DNA of 64,000 bases from Chitinophagaceae bacterium (GTDB lineage: Bacteria > Bacteroidota > Bacteroidia > Chitinophagales > Chitinophagaceae). How positions within the stretch are numbered: position 1 is the first letter of the stretch; each line of letters starts with the position of its first letter. Shown here piece by piece: positions 8,601-16,784 of this stretch. Made by a program: the position numbers and the translations under genes. The notes beneath the pieces are model-generated. The model was not told where the DNA came from, searched no databases, and saw only the letters and a program-made list of their open reading frames with translations. The stretch covers positions 1 through 64,000 of the forward strand of contig JADKAZ010000001.1 in the NCBI GenBank assembly GCA_016719015.1, given 5' to 3'.

Positions 8601-10387
8601 AGCATGGTTCTCAATTGCCCTTGAATATTTGCATTGTCAACAAAAGCCTCTATCATGGCCAAAATGGTCATGTTCTTCATAGTAATATCGATCAGGCTAT
8701 TGGTAGGCTTGGTAATGTCAACAACTATTGTTGCGTCACCTTCAATATGCTTATTTCTGTCATTTACTGTACCTAATCTTGCTGCGCCAGTTAAGCCAAG
8801 GGAGCTAATGAGAATTGGGTTTTTAAAATCCAGGCCTGCATTAACACCCAATTTTCTTAACCCAACTCCGGGAATACCAAAGGGGTTTGTCCATTCCGGT
8901 AAATCGGATTTCCCATCAGGCCCCAAATTACCGGCCACCATGGAGGCATTCTTTTTTTGCAAAGCCGCCATAAAAAATTCACCGCTTATCTTTTGATCAA
9001 TGGGAGCAAAAGCAAAGCTTGCATTAAAACCAACAAGGTCTTCGCCAATCTTTGCTTCAATTTTTCCGCCGATGCTGAATTCAATAGGATTAATAGTACC
9101 GAGCCTCGTACCAAACACCACTTCCTTCATGGTTATGTTATCCCCCATTGGAATGTTTAAATCCAATGCAGCCTGCATACTCATATTGGTGAAAGTTTCA
9201 TTCACCGTACCTTTTAATTTAATCGCATTTACTTTAAGCAGTTTTGCTAAATCATCACTCATTTTAATAGAAGAAAAAATATTGACTCCTTCTTCTACTT
9301 TAATGTCTCCCTCATCTTTCAATGCCGATAAATTACACTTTGCATCTTCATCGGCTAATGTAGAAATAATAAGGGCAGTACCTGAAAGATCAATGCCATC
9401 CATGGGTGATAAGGCGCTGGCTAGCTGTGAAAATTTGAACCCGGCAGGTGGCGCCACCGCAAACAGCATGGTTGATTTATCTTCTGCAGTAGCACCGTTG
9501 AATTGAATTTCGGTTTCGCCAAAACTGGTTTGTGCCAGCGCTGAGAAATTCTTATTAGTGGGATTAATACTGGCGGTAATCGATGAAATTTCTTTTGACT
9601 TAAATGATGCTGGTATAAAACGTAATAATTTATTGGCTTTGCTTTCACTCATAAAACTGTTGAGCAAAGAGGATATACCAATATTACTTGCCGTAAAAGA
9701 AAATAACAGATCATCCGGTTCGGACGACATGTTAGCACTGAGGTTGATAGGAATGGCCCCCAACTTTCCATCACCCGAAATAGTAGCGGTTGCTTTTCGC
9801 TGCGGCGATGTCGGCTTATCCAGGGTAAATCCGATAGCCATTCCATCAATGGCAAACCCGTCAAACCCATCAATGGCATATGCACCAACCCCAAAATTGA
9901 GTGCTACTTTACTTAAGCTATCACCTTTATCATCAAACTCTATCGAAAGATCTTTAATAGAAATGCCTGTGCTCAGTGGAAACGATTGGGGTAAAAAAGA
10001 ACCTAACGATTTACCGGAAAAGAATTTCACCAATTTTTCCGGGGAAATTGATGCGGCTTCAGGAAAAGTTGTGCTGATTGATTTTATTTTCCGGTCAGCA
10101 GACATTACTGCTTTCAGGTTAATATTATCAAAGCCAAAAAAGGAAACGTTTCCACTGGCTTCTTTATCACCATCACTGGTGGTGCTTACACCAAGGTCGC
10201 CAATTTTAATTCCGGCTACATCCAGGTATTTATTGATGGCATCGGCGATGGCTTGTTTTTCATCCCCGGTTATTCGTTTAGTAGCAATAGTGGTATCGTT
10301 TAAAAAGCGATTCCGTTCTTTTGCCGAAAGTTCTCTGGTAAGCAATAGAACTAACAAGAATAAAAGAGTGGCTTTGATGAATTTCAT
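5624..10387 (-). CDS. Giant exported multidomain protein with PLAT-like and beta-trefoil ends
   Basis: A 1587-residue protein with a signal peptide (MKFIKATLLFLLVLLLTREL). Residues about 30-745 are beta-rich and repetitive, with many FSIGGKIEAK- or FTTTGKIADL-like strand pairs. Residues about 755-830 form a charged coiled coil (KLNKAKDDLKEIDTRLATKR). Three units starting near 1044, 1164 and 1282 look like PLAT/LH2 beta-sandwiches, each opening with a Y-x-(I/V)-x-(I/V)-x-T strand and closing near an F-x-(D/E)-x-W motif. A Pro/Thr linker (about 1417-1458) leads to three 41-44-residue repeats with the pattern WIEN-(K/R)-WK-RI-VENG-DGAWSA-W, which suggests a beta-trefoil lectin-like domain. It is probably periplasmic or cell-surface; its function is unknown. 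Confidence 0.85.
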   Translation of the reverse strand: MKFIKATLLFLLVLLLTRELSAKERNRFLNDTTIATKRITGDEKQAIADAINKYLDVAGIKIGDLGVSTTSDGDKEASGNVSFFGFDNINLKAVMSADRKIKSISTTFPEAASISPEKLVKFFSGKSLGSFLPQSFPLSTGISIKDLSIEFDDKGDSLSKVALNFGVGAYAIDGFDGFAIDGMAIGFTLDKPTSPQRKATATISGDGKLGAIPINLSANMSSEPDDLLFSFTASNIGISSLLNSFMSESKANKLLRFIPASFKSKEISSITASINPTNKNFSALAQTSFGETEIQFNGATAEDKSTMLFAVAPPAGFKFSQLASALSPMDGIDLSGTALIISTLADEDAKCNLSALKDEGDIKVEEGVNIFSSIKMSDDLAKLLKVNAIKLKGTVNETFTNMSMQAALDLNIPMGDNITMKEVVFGTRLGTINPIEFSIGGKIEAKIGEDLVGFNASFAFAPIDQKISGEFFMAALQKKNASMVAGNLGPDGKSDLPEWTNPFGIPGVGLRKLGVNAGLDFKNPILISSLGLTGAARLGTVNDRNKHIEGDATIVVDITKPTNSLIDITMKNMTILAMIEAFVDNANIQGQLRTMLNTGIDNGRVLVVPVDGMVAFGKTYNKGVAVSCQLSLAGIKGNGDFSLNESGVAGGGSLDAINWGNGAFIISGRTTDRPQFKFAYTKGSVPTFFIDGKISLLGISSETTASLDANGLEFTTTGKIADLFEATLEGKANFSESSKGVYVRASLRNDLISQLNQLVTGKLDEAIASTKKTLQGTRDKLNKAKDDLKEIDTRLATKRAQVTSRRNADLQKMRDEAQRALNESKTVIDWHKSNNTASNKRINELGNWPWELAEKAALYTAIGFNLGAIEAEQVVYDGYAKTVNGLSDIGKEFPVEVELADLYAEKYAKEGALTIALAGVDVAEGVSVATLETTKFVMDQALGGLFDIKSAEFEGTFGLNNQYKINVAFNITLAKKPYNFSAEIDFNNLASSAGKIATDVLSGKLIKPGFAKTFATELKQPVSSNKLVSAPVLLQDITTPKPKVLHTYLVTVETAADADAGSNEKFAVIITGDNGMTEKLTLTKSLNTIPAGEKTTFSVQTEKNVGNITKIQMIPLNASMTDNIKMKSINVEMPAEKKNVHAECTGCVISGGQTTKTIAFDGKKYADYWITISTNMAQNSGTNGSVSLSFKGDAGEYMISDMKRYFPTSTFTTGAVTEVPVSIPDIGQLQKLTIGGGNFFDNWNIGGVIVRDANGVVKAGYCNCSLDGNKQVAFNLLPPDYFADYRIIIQTDNRVGGTFDVDRSGTDSKEYLTIIGDKGQTERIDLGNVMTASPGVFGLENLFEAGSSNFGYITTKNIGTIQRIIIDHVPLTAFEDKWDIKNLVIESYSNGNKNVATVRDLAIDKRSSGFQRPVELRTEKITTTKPVVNPPITTPVKEPAKPVTNQPTAPVTPAAISNKIVRIENLWKTTDRIHIETGAITATPINDGAWSAQWLLKPVPGTNYFWIENKWKPDHRINVENGAIAAGPIQDGAWSAHWELKKYSEGVYWIENRWKTGERIHVENGKLECGKIQDGANNAMWNITIAK

Positions 10388-10646
10388 ACAAATCAGTTGA
10401 TGGTGTGGTGGTGGAGAAGGTGTTTACTTTATGGAAATAATGGTATTGTAAGATAAGAAAAAACGGGTAAGATCCGGTGGACTGAATTTCCCTGGTTGGC
10501 AGTGGGAAAAATCAAAACCACAGCGGTTTGCTTAGTCCGATGCGGAGTTACATGTCTCTATGCAACACTCAAGCACTTTTAAATTACGATGCCTGGAGCA
10601 ACATCGGGGCATTCTTTATTATGAAAACGATCTATGCGAAGAAAAG

Positions 10647-11102
10647 CTAAGGCCGGTTATTACTACTGATCTCTTTCCAGTGATAGCCTTCATCTTCCTG
10701 CTGCTCTTCCTGCCAACCTTCAAATACAACGGGTTTGCCTTCTTTTAAGATAACATAATAATAATCTCCCCCACCGGCATACCAGCCACCACAGGCTACA
10801 ATAGCATCTTTTGGAATTTGATATTGCTCATAGGACTCTTTAGCAATGTCATTACATGCATTCACTGATTTTATCTTTGTCTGCACTCCATCAGCAGATA
10901 AATACACATCATAATGCGGTATACCCAGGCTGTCGGTACCCATATCTTTACAAATAAGTTTTACTCCTTTTTCTGAAGGAATAACCACGGTTGTGGTATC
11001 GGCCGGCTTATCGTCTGCTTTCTTATCAGATTTGTTATTACAACCAATTACTAAAACAACAGCTGCTGATAAAAGCATTGAAGAAAATAATATCTTTTTC
11101 AT
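10647..11102 (-). CDS. Lipoprotein of unknown function
   Basis: A 151-residue protein with a type II signal peptide whose lipobox VIGC places the lipidated Cys at about residue 21. A Lys/Asp-rich spacer (NNKSDKKADDKPADTT) follows. The mature domain contains two further Cys residues (NACNDIAKE and IVACGGWYAGGGDYYYV) that could pair. No family was recognised. It is probably anchored in the periplasmic leaflet or at the surface. The gene stands alone. Confidence 0.75.
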   Translation of the reverse strand: MKKILFSSMLLSAAVVLVIGCNNKSDKKADDKPADTTTVVIPSEKGVKLICKDMGTDSLGIPHYDVYLSADGVQTKIKSVNACNDIAKESYEQYQIPKDAIVACGGWYAGGGDYYYVILKEGKPVVFEGWQEEQQEDEGYHWKEISSNNRP

Positions 11103-11180
11103 GTTGTGCCTGAAGTAATCCCAGGTGGTTTTGGTGATGAATAATGAAGATAAAGAATTCGCACTGCGGAAAATTAATTT

Positions 11181-11534
11181 CTATTGCTGCACAAAATGCC
11201 AGCACACCCCTGCCCTGTCAATGATGTTTACTTCCCTTCCATAGGGCTGATTGATGGCTTCACTGATGCTGATACCATATTTTTCCGGTAATTGCTTTTC
11301 GATTACAGTTGTACGAAATGTATCTGCATCTTCTACCCCTACGCTGAGCATAAAATTCTCTGCAAAGTCTTTATTGTTGTACTGCTGCAAGATGAAACCG
11401 CACCCATTGTTTTCAAACCCGGCATAATTGCCCATATCCCAGGCAAGATGAAAACCAAGTTCTACAAAAAAATCTCTTGCCATTTCAAAATTGGGACCGG
11501 AAGGAACAAAAGGTTTAAGCGATAGAAATTTCAT
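11181..11534 (-). CDS. VOC (glyoxalase/bleomycin-resistance fold) protein
   Basis: A 117-residue single-domain protein with the beta-alpha-beta-beta-beta pattern of the vicinal oxygen chelate superfamily: MKFLSLKPFVPSG, MARDFFVELGFHLAWD, GFILQQYNN, and a second module ending in VNIIDRAGVCWHFVQQ. Such proteins bind metal or small ligands; some are resistance or isomerase enzymes, but neither activity can be inferred here. The length suits a single VOC domain that dimerises. Monocistronic. Confidence 0.75.
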   Translation of the reverse strand: MKFLSLKPFVPSGPNFEMARDFFVELGFHLAWDMGNYAGFENNGCGFILQQYNNKDFAENFMLSVGVEDADTFRTTVIEKQLPEKYGISISEAINQPYGREVNIIDRAGVCWHFVQQ

Positions 11535-11646
11535 ACCTGTTAGTTTGTTGCTGCTAAAGATAACAAATGAAAGATTTTGTAAGTGGTAGAAGAAGTAACA
11601 CCCTCATGTGGTGAAAAGTGGCGTAAAATGAATTATGTTTACCACT

Positions 11647-12090
11647 TTATTTATCTACAACTAGTCTACTTACAACTTGCCAACCAGGTACTCTTTTAAT
11701 CCATGTGTCTACAAGATCTACTGTGTCTTTTTTTGCGGGCATATCCCGGAAAGAAACGGACCAATAAAAAGTGGATCGTACTATAGCAACAACATCAATA
11801 ACGTCAACTTTAATTTGAATATATTTTATAGAATCGATTTTAAGATTCTCCATCGTATTTTTCATCCATATATCTCTTAAAATTCCGGGATTATCAAGAT
11901 TTGTCCCGCCTAATTTAAATTCCGGAGCTACGATTTTATTAAGTGTTTTTTCGTCCCTGGTCATAGCAGCTACCATCCATTCATGGGATAGCTTTTTTAT
12001 TTCTTGTTCAGCAATTCCCTGATTTTCATTTTGAGCATTTGAGGATGTCAAAAAAAAAATAATACTCAATGAGAGAATGATCATTTTCAT
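11647..12090 (-). CDS. Exported SnoaL/NTF2-like (DUF4440) protein
   Basis: A 147-residue protein with a signal peptide (MKMIILSLSIIFFLTSSNAQ). The mature part begins with a helix ending LSHEWMVAAMTRDEKTLNKI, the typical opening of the DUF4440/SnoaL NTF2-like fold, followed by VAPEFKLGG. Alternating strands (YIQIKVDVIDVVAIVRSTFY) lead to DTWIKRVPGWQVVSRLVVDK, the usual family end. Members bind small hydrophobic ligands or are enzymes; no specific role is visible. Monocistronic. Confidence 0.75.
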   Translation of the reverse strand: MKMIILSLSIIFFLTSSNAQNENQGIAEQEIKKLSHEWMVAAMTRDEKTLNKIVAPEFKLGGTNLDNPGILRDIWMKNTMENLKIDSIKYIQIKVDVIDVVAIVRSTFYWSVSFRDMPAKKDTVDLVDTWIKRVPGWQVVSRLVVDK

Positions 12091-12474
12091 AATAACTGTT
12101 TATATGTAAGTAAAACTGAAGCTAAATTTATAACTAAAAGCCGAAATTTAGAACTTCACATTTTTTCTGTTATTTATGAATGTGTCAAAACCAATTCTTT
12201 AGGTGGAAGAAACCTTGCCTACTGGCTCGCAGGAATCGACACGACAGATTTTTTTATATAATTTCCTATAGTTCATTGCTGGTGCTTTTGCAAGTCTTCA
12301 ATGCTAACACTCAACACACAGCAACGGCGTGATATTTTCTTTAGGAACACCAACAGCGGCGAAATGATTTTATACTGAAGGGAAGAAATAACACCCACCA
12401 CGGCATAAACCGGGTACAGAAATGCCTGCCCCGGCGAAATGAGTACCTTTATATAATACAGTAAAAAAGGCTAC
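12091..12474. other. 384-bp gap: one copy of a hairpin-rich intergenic repeat
   Basis: No gene was found. The stretch contains the repeat at 12276-12363 (see that entry) and otherwise AT-rich spacer. TACCTTTA near 12443 is close to the TAnnTTTG consensus and may serve the chaperone gene that follows. Confidence 0.5.
12276..12363. repeat. Intergenic repeat family I, copy 1
   Basis: About 88 bp beginning TTGCTGGTG and ending CAACAGCGGCGAA. It aligns along its whole length with 15286-15372 (shared blocks: CAACACACAGCAAC, GCCGTGA or GGCGTGA, TTTCTTT, ACCAACAG, GGCGAA). TTGCTG near the start can pair with CAGCAA near the middle. Confidence 0.75.
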
Positions 12475-13362
12475 ATGGAATTTATTGATTACTACAAAGT
12501 ATTAGGAGTTGATAAAAACGCTTCTGAAGAAGATATAAAAAAAGCTTACCGCAAACTGGCAAGAAAACTGCACCCCGATCTTAATCCCAACGATAAAGAA
12601 GCCCATCAAAAATTTCAGCAGGTCAATGAAGCCAATGAAGTATTAAGTGATCCCGGAAAAAGAAAAAAATACGACCAGTATGGAAAAGATTGGCAGCATG
12701 CAGACCAGTTTGAGCAGCAACAGCAGCAACGGCGAAGCCAGCCCGGTTCATCCTATGCTGGCAGCGGAAAATTCCAGGGTGGTGAAGAACATGACTTTTC
12801 CGATTTTTTTGAATCGATGTTTGGAGGATCAGGTCGCAGCAGGCAAACAAAATTCAGGGGCCAGGATTATAATGCTGAATTACAACTTAGCTTAACAGAT
12901 GTGATGAAAACACATCAACAAACACTTACCGTTAATGGCAAGAATATCCGCATTACCATACCTGCTGGTGTTGAAAACGGTCAAAAGATAAAGTTAACTG
13001 GATATGGTGCACCGGGTGTAAATGGTGGCCCGGCCGGTGACCTGTATATTAGTTTTACTATTGCTCCACATCCGGGTTTTAAACGCCTGGGCAATGATCT
13101 TTATACTACTGCTGCCATTGACCTGTACACGGCCATGCTGGGTGGAGAAACTATCATTGACACACTGATGGGGAAAGTAAAGCTGACAGTGAATCCTGAA
13201 ACACAATCCGGCACTAAAATAAGACTGAAGGGAAAAGGAATGCCGGTTTATAAAAAAGAAGGCGAGGCCGGTGATCTGTATGTTAGTTATGAAGTTACAT
13301 TGCCTACCAATCTTAAAGCGGAACAGAAAGAATTATTCATCCAATTGAGTAAACTCAAATAA
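12475..13362 (+). CDS. cbpA: J-domain co-chaperone of CbpA type (DnaJ class B)
   Basis: A 295-residue DnaJ-family protein that would stimulate a DnaK ATPase. The J domain occupies residues 5-70 and keeps the essential HPD at 33-35. A Gln/Gly/Ser-rich linker (about 80-105) leads to the two-part substrate-binding C-terminal domain (YNAELQLSLTDVMK onward, with VKLTVNPETQSGTKIRLKGK). The Cys-rich zinc finger of classical DnaJ is absent, which makes it CbpA-like. The next gene, 10 bases downstream, is its modulator CbpM, and this pairing supports the name. Confidence 0.9.
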   Translation: MEFIDYYKVLGVDKNASEEDIKKAYRKLARKLHPDLNPNDKEAHQKFQQVNEANEVLSDPGKRKKYDQYGKDWQHADQFEQQQQQRRSQPGSSYAGSGKFQGGEEHDFSDFFESMFGGSGRSRQTKFRGQDYNAELQLSLTDVMKTHQQTLTVNGKNIRITIPAGVENGQKIKLTGYGAPGVNGGPAGDLYISFTIAPHPGFKRLGNDLYTTAAIDLYTAMLGGETIIDTLMGKVKLTVNPETQSGTKIRLKGKGMPVYKKEGEAGDLYVSYEVTLPTNLKAEQKELFIQLSKLK

Positions 13363-13372
13363 ACCCTTTTGT

Positions 13373-13669
13373 ATGCAAACAGAAGAAATGATAGCAGCCG
13401 ATGAATTTTGTATGTACCACCAGGTTGAGCTGTCTTTTATACATTCTTTAAAAGATAGCGGACTTATCGAGATCTCCATGGTGGAAGAAAAAGTTTTTCT
13501 GCCCGTAAGCCAGCTCAGCAACCTGGAAAGACTGGTACGTTTGTATTATGAGATGGACATTAACCTGGAAGGTATAGAAACGATAACTCATTTATTGCAG
13601 CGTATGAATGACATGCAGCAACAGATACGGCAGCTTTCTAACAGGCTGAGCCGGTATGAGCATGATTGA
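13373..13669 (+). CDS. cbpM: Chaperone modulator CbpM
   Basis: A 98-residue protein of the MerR-like CbpM family, which binds the J domain of CbpA and restrains it. Residues 1-50 match the winged-helix-like part (EFCMYHQVELSFIHSLKDSG, then LIEIS), residues 50-75 contain LERLVRLYYEMDINLEGIE, and a short coiled coil (MQQQIRQLSNRLSRYEHD) ends the protein. The position 10 bases behind cbpA and the same strand support an operon. The first Met is used. Confidence 0.85.
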   Translation: MQTEEMIAADEFCMYHQVELSFIHSLKDSGLIEISMVEEKVFLPVSQLSNLERLVRLYYEMDINLEGIETITHLLQRMNDMQQQIRQLSNRLSRYEHD

Positions 13670-13947
13670 ATAAAAATTAAATCACAGCAATAATTCTTTC
13701 GGGGCTTCTTTTACGCCATAGCAGGTGTTTCTCTCTCAGCCGCCACTTGATGTTAGCCAGTTTTTGTTGTAGCTAAGTTATCCTTTTGGTTTAGTACTGT
13801 TGGTGTCCTGAATTTACATGGTTGGTGGAGGGCATACTTCGGCAAGCTCAGTACCCAACCGCGGCGTGAAAAGCAGGTGTGATAAGAATCAGTTTCGAAG
13901 ATGCTAAATTAGAGTAGCTTCCAGTATTGTTACCTCAAAACTAAAAT

Positions 13948-15246
13948 ATGAGACATCACAATCTTGCTGCAATTATCATCACCTGTCTTTTGTTAAATGC
14001 TTTTACCAGCCGTGCACAACCTGATAAAAGCAAATGGGTGGTAATAGGACAAAAAAATGTTGTAGTTAATAAGATTCCTGCTGCACCTCAATACAGCATT
14101 AATGTAAGTACCCGGTACAAGCTGCCAGGTAAAGCAGTTGTAAAAAAAATAGCTGCTACCCCCACTGTCTCCCTTGCTGAAGAATGGGCTGGTTACTGGA
14201 ACCCCCGTGTTAATATGGAAAGCTATCTTACTATGATAAGTGATGCCGGTGGTTTTTTACTTATGACTGATGATGTGAAGGCAGTATACCCGGTTACAAC
14301 AACTGGCGGAAATTCATTTCTAATAGCTGATATACAAAGAAACAGAGCTATTGCCGGCGGACTTGTCAATTTATTGCGATGGAATTATGCTTCAACTACT
14401 CCCGGACGTTTTACAATGTCCAATTCAATAGCAGGATACCTGCAGGTGTTGCCAGTTAAGGGTGGGTTAAGCTATAGCATCAATCTATCTAAGTCCCGTA
14501 CAGGTACTGCAGACGAGTTCATGTGGGTGGTAGTTCCTCTTGATAAAGAAAGATATATTAATCTTGGTGCCCCGGATATTGCAGACGGGTATAATCCCGG
14601 CATCACCTATAAATTAGTATTGTATCATCCGGCGAGTAAAAAGATTGTTGGTTTTAATAAGGAGGCTGGCAAAACAGGATTGGTATTGGGAAGCTTTGAA
14701 GATTATTTAGCAGGTCGCTTACCTGCCACCTGGGATGCAGATTGGGAAATTGTTTATTTAGAAACCGGCGTTCGTCCGGTGCCCGGCCGCTTTGCCACTA
14801 AAATGATGGCAGTAGCCAATTGGGATGTAGATGGAGACGGACATATTTCAGTAGAATGTGAAGGTGGTGATGATTGTGATGATGCTGATGCAGCCCGGTT
14901 TCCCGGTAATCCGGAAGTATGCGATACTTATGGTCATGATGAAGACTGCAACCCCACTACCTATGGCGCAACTGATGCAGATGGCGATGGATTTATTGAT
15001 CAGAATTGTTTCAATTATGGAAGTGGCGGCAGCACTAACGGCGGCATTGATTGTGATGATACCAACCCGGTGATCAATATAAATTCAGGGTTTTATCTGT
15101 ATATAGATGACAGCACCATTGTTTCAGCCAATTGCAAGGGAACGATCTATCGCTTACCAAAAGAACAAATCGCTTTACAGTTGCCCAATGGTACGGCCCA
15201 TGTATCATTACGGTCTCTATCGGCGATGATAGTTCCTAAGCAATAA
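13948..15246 (+). CDS. Exported protein with MopE-type Asp-rich metal-binding motifs
   Basis: A 432-residue protein with a signal peptide ending ...AFTSRAQ. Residues 30-290 are of unrecognised type. Residues about 292-370 carry repeats of the 'putative metal-binding motif' kind: WDVDGDGHISVECEGGDDCD, then PGNPEVCDTYGHDEDCNP and ATDADGDGFIDQNC followed by GGIDCDDTNP. These DxDGDG and DCDD segments resemble MopE and thrombospondin-type calcium sites. The final 50 residues have no sorting-domain signature. It is probably an exported calcium-binding protein whose partner is unknown. Confidence 0.75.
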   Translation: MRHHNLAAIIITCLLLNAFTSRAQPDKSKWVVIGQKNVVVNKIPAAPQYSINVSTRYKLPGKAVVKKIAATPTVSLAEEWAGYWNPRVNMESYLTMISDAGGFLLMTDDVKAVYPVTTTGGNSFLIADIQRNRAIAGGLVNLLRWNYASTTPGRFTMSNSIAGYLQVLPVKGGLSYSINLSKSRTGTADEFMWVVVPLDKERYINLGAPDIADGYNPGITYKLVLYHPASKKIVGFNKEAGKTGLVLGSFEDYLAGRLPATWDADWEIVYLETGVRPVPGRFATKMMAVANWDVDGDGHISVECEGGDDCDDADAARFPGNPEVCDTYGHDEDCNPTTYGATDADGDGFIDQNCFNYGSGGSTNGGIDCDDTNPVININSGFYLYIDDSTIVSANCKGTIYRLPKEQIALQLPNGTAHVSLRSLSAMIVPKQ

Positions 15247-15285
15247 AATTTTACTATCTGAGAAGCCAAGATTCTCTTAGTGCTG

Positions 15286-15372
15286 TTGCTGGTGTTTTGC
15301 ATGGCTTCTATGCTTGTACACAACACACAGCAACGCCGTGAGGTCTTCTTTGGGAAGACCAACAGAGGCGAA
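15286..15372. repeat. Intergenic repeat family I, copy 2
   Basis: About 87 bp aligned with 12276-12363. GTTGCTG (15285-15291) pairs with CAGCAAC further in, and GTCTTC-TTTGG-GAAGAC forms a perfect small hairpin. Both copies lie just outside single secreted-protein or chaperone genes. Confidence 0.75.
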
Positions 15373-15456
15373 GAGCAAGCATGTGGTATTGCTTTTGCTG
15401 AAGACCTGCCAGGGCGGAAATGTTGAATTTTGGGTTTGTGCAGGGTTACAGGGCGG

Positions 15457-15762
15457 CTAAAAAAGATCCTGCGGATAAATTTTATCAAAATCCTTTTTAA
15501 TTAAATATTCTAATTGGGAAAAGATGCTATTTAGTAAACCCGGGAACCCTTTATCTAATGGAATTGATTTTGGTTCTAAAACTTTCCAATGCACACCCCT
15601 CTTCGAATTGGTAAACTTAATTGCCGGGTAATCATTCTGCAATAGCAAAGCACTTTTAGACCCCTGTACACTTATCCTAATTATTTGCTTGCTTTTATAC
15701 TCCACTTTCGCTTTCTGTATAAACTTAGTATTCTTATACTTTAATTGTAAATCCCATTCCAT
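15457..15762 (-). CDS. Small protein of unknown function coupled to SRAP gene
   Basis: About 101 residues starting MEWDLQLKYKNTKF. The ATG at 15762 shares one base with the TGA of the upstream SRAP gene (TGATG), so the two are probably co-translated; a GTG one codon earlier is also possible. The sequence is basic and mixed alpha/beta (KQIIRISVQGSKSALLLQND, then YPAIKF), with a C-terminal helix (LNSIFSQLEYLIKKDFDKIY). No family was recognised. The coupling suggests a role linked to the DNA-lesion protein. Confidence 0.7.
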   Translation of the reverse strand: MEWDLQLKYKNTKFIQKAKVEYKSKQIIRISVQGSKSALLLQNDYPAIKFTNSKRGVHWKVLEPKSIPLDKGFPGLLNSIFSQLEYLIKKDFDKIYPQDLF

Positions 15763-16523
15763 CACAATGTAATATCTAAAGGGGGTAAATCTTCATATTC
15801 AAAAGGTTCTAACGGATCGGGGGCAGTTTTAAAGTCCTTCCTGATCGTATAAGCATTCATATACTCTGACGGAAATTGAAATGATGCCAGTTCTTTTATT
15901 TCCGGCTCTGTCAGATCTTCCATTATCCAACGCCATGCTAAATCGTCGGGCAATATGGTGGGCATTCTTTTTTTATGGTTATGTACTTCTGCCATCAGAT
16001 AGTTTGCAGCAGTTGTTACTATCGCAAAACTTTCTAAGACCAGCCCTGTATCTTCATTAACATAGGTATTGTATATACCTGCCATGTAAAAATATTCCGC
16101 ATCTGCCACTTCAATAGCATAAGGATATTTGTTTTCTTTTTTTGCACCTTCTGGTTTAAATGCTCTCCATTCGTAAAAATGAGAAGCTAAAACCAAACAT
16201 CTTCTGTTCAATGCAGCATCACGGAACATTCTACTGGAAAGTACAGTCTCACTTCTTGCATTGAGCCAGGGAATGCCTTGTTTTCTTGCGTCTTCTAACT
16301 GTTTAACGGATGTTATCCAGGAAGGAATAAACTCCCAATGCATGGAGACTATTTCAAAATCGTTTGGAGCTGACTTGCGCAATACAGGAGCATTGCCATA
16401 CTCAAAACCACTACGCAACACCTGTAATTCATTCAGGGCAGCAATGGTTCCAAATTCTTTTTCTATTTGTTTGAGCCGTATAAACTCAATGCGGCTAACT
16501 TTATGGCCATAGAAGTTACACAT
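15762..16523 (-). CDS. SOS response-associated peptidase (SRAP, YedK/HMCES family)
   Basis: A 253-residue SRAP-family protein, which protects abasic sites in single-stranded DNA by forming a covalent thiazolidine link through Cys2. The invariant Cys is at position 2 (MCNFYG). Other family landmarks are LNARSETV (DNA-binding Asn and Arg), CLVLASHFYEWR with the catalytic Glu, and HKKRMPTIL with the catalytic His. Length is normal. The small gene at 15457 follows with overlapping stop and start codons. Highly confident on family. Confidence 0.92.
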   Translation of the reverse strand: MCNFYGHKVSRIEFIRLKQIEKEFGTIAALNELQVLRSGFEYGNAPVLRKSAPNDFEIVSMHWEFIPSWITSVKQLEDARKQGIPWLNARSETVLSSRMFRDAALNRRCLVLASHFYEWRAFKPEGAKKENKYPYAIEVADAEYFYMAGIYNTYVNEDTGLVLESFAIVTTAANYLMAEVHNHKKRMPTILPDDLAWRWIMEDLTEPEIKELASFQFPSEYMNAYTIRKDFKTAPDPLEPFEYEDLPPLDITL

Positions 16524-16589
16524 GCACTAAACGTTTAGCAAATAAAACTAATAAAAAGAGAGGAATTTTGAACAACGACCGGGGTTGAC

Positions 16590-16628
16590 GGCTTTTGCAA
16601 AGCCGATGCTGAGATGCAATCTCAGCAT
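16590..16628. terminator. Two adjacent hairpins downstream of the proteasome-like gene
   Basis: GGCTTT-TGC-AAAGCC (16590-16604) is followed by ATGCTGAGAT-GCA-ATCTCAGCAT (16606-16628), both perfect. They lie between the ends of minus-strand transcription units and may stop transcription or be part of the intergenic repeat structure. No strong U-tract follows. Confidence 0.4.
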
Positions 16629-16680
16629 AACAATCCTAAATTTTTATTTTGCTTATTGCCATTGAAGACCCAGGAGAACG

Positions 16681-16714
16681 GGGGGAATTTATTCGTCTGC
16701 CAGCATAGCAGCAA
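16681..16714. repeat. Intergenic repeat family II, copy A
   Basis: GGGGAATTTATTCGTCTGCC followed by a CAGCA-rich stretch matches copies at 17644-17680 and 20222-20258 (GGGGAA...ATTCGTC(T/C)GCCC...GCTGCC). It lies immediately downstream of the proteasome-like gene. Confidence 0.6.
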
Positions 16715-16784
16715 ACCCCGTGTTGGCGGTTTGTGCCTTGTCCTCGATAATAATGAAATATTGTCTAATAATGAAAAGGTGTTG

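Noticed and set aside
10560..10748. 62-codon plus-strand open frame
   Set aside because: It overlaps the lipoprotein gene end on the other strand and has no protein-like features.
13670..13947. Third copy of repeat family I
   Set aside because: GTTGGTGTCC and CTTCGGCAAGCTCAGTAC are present, but the rest does not align with 12276 or 15286.
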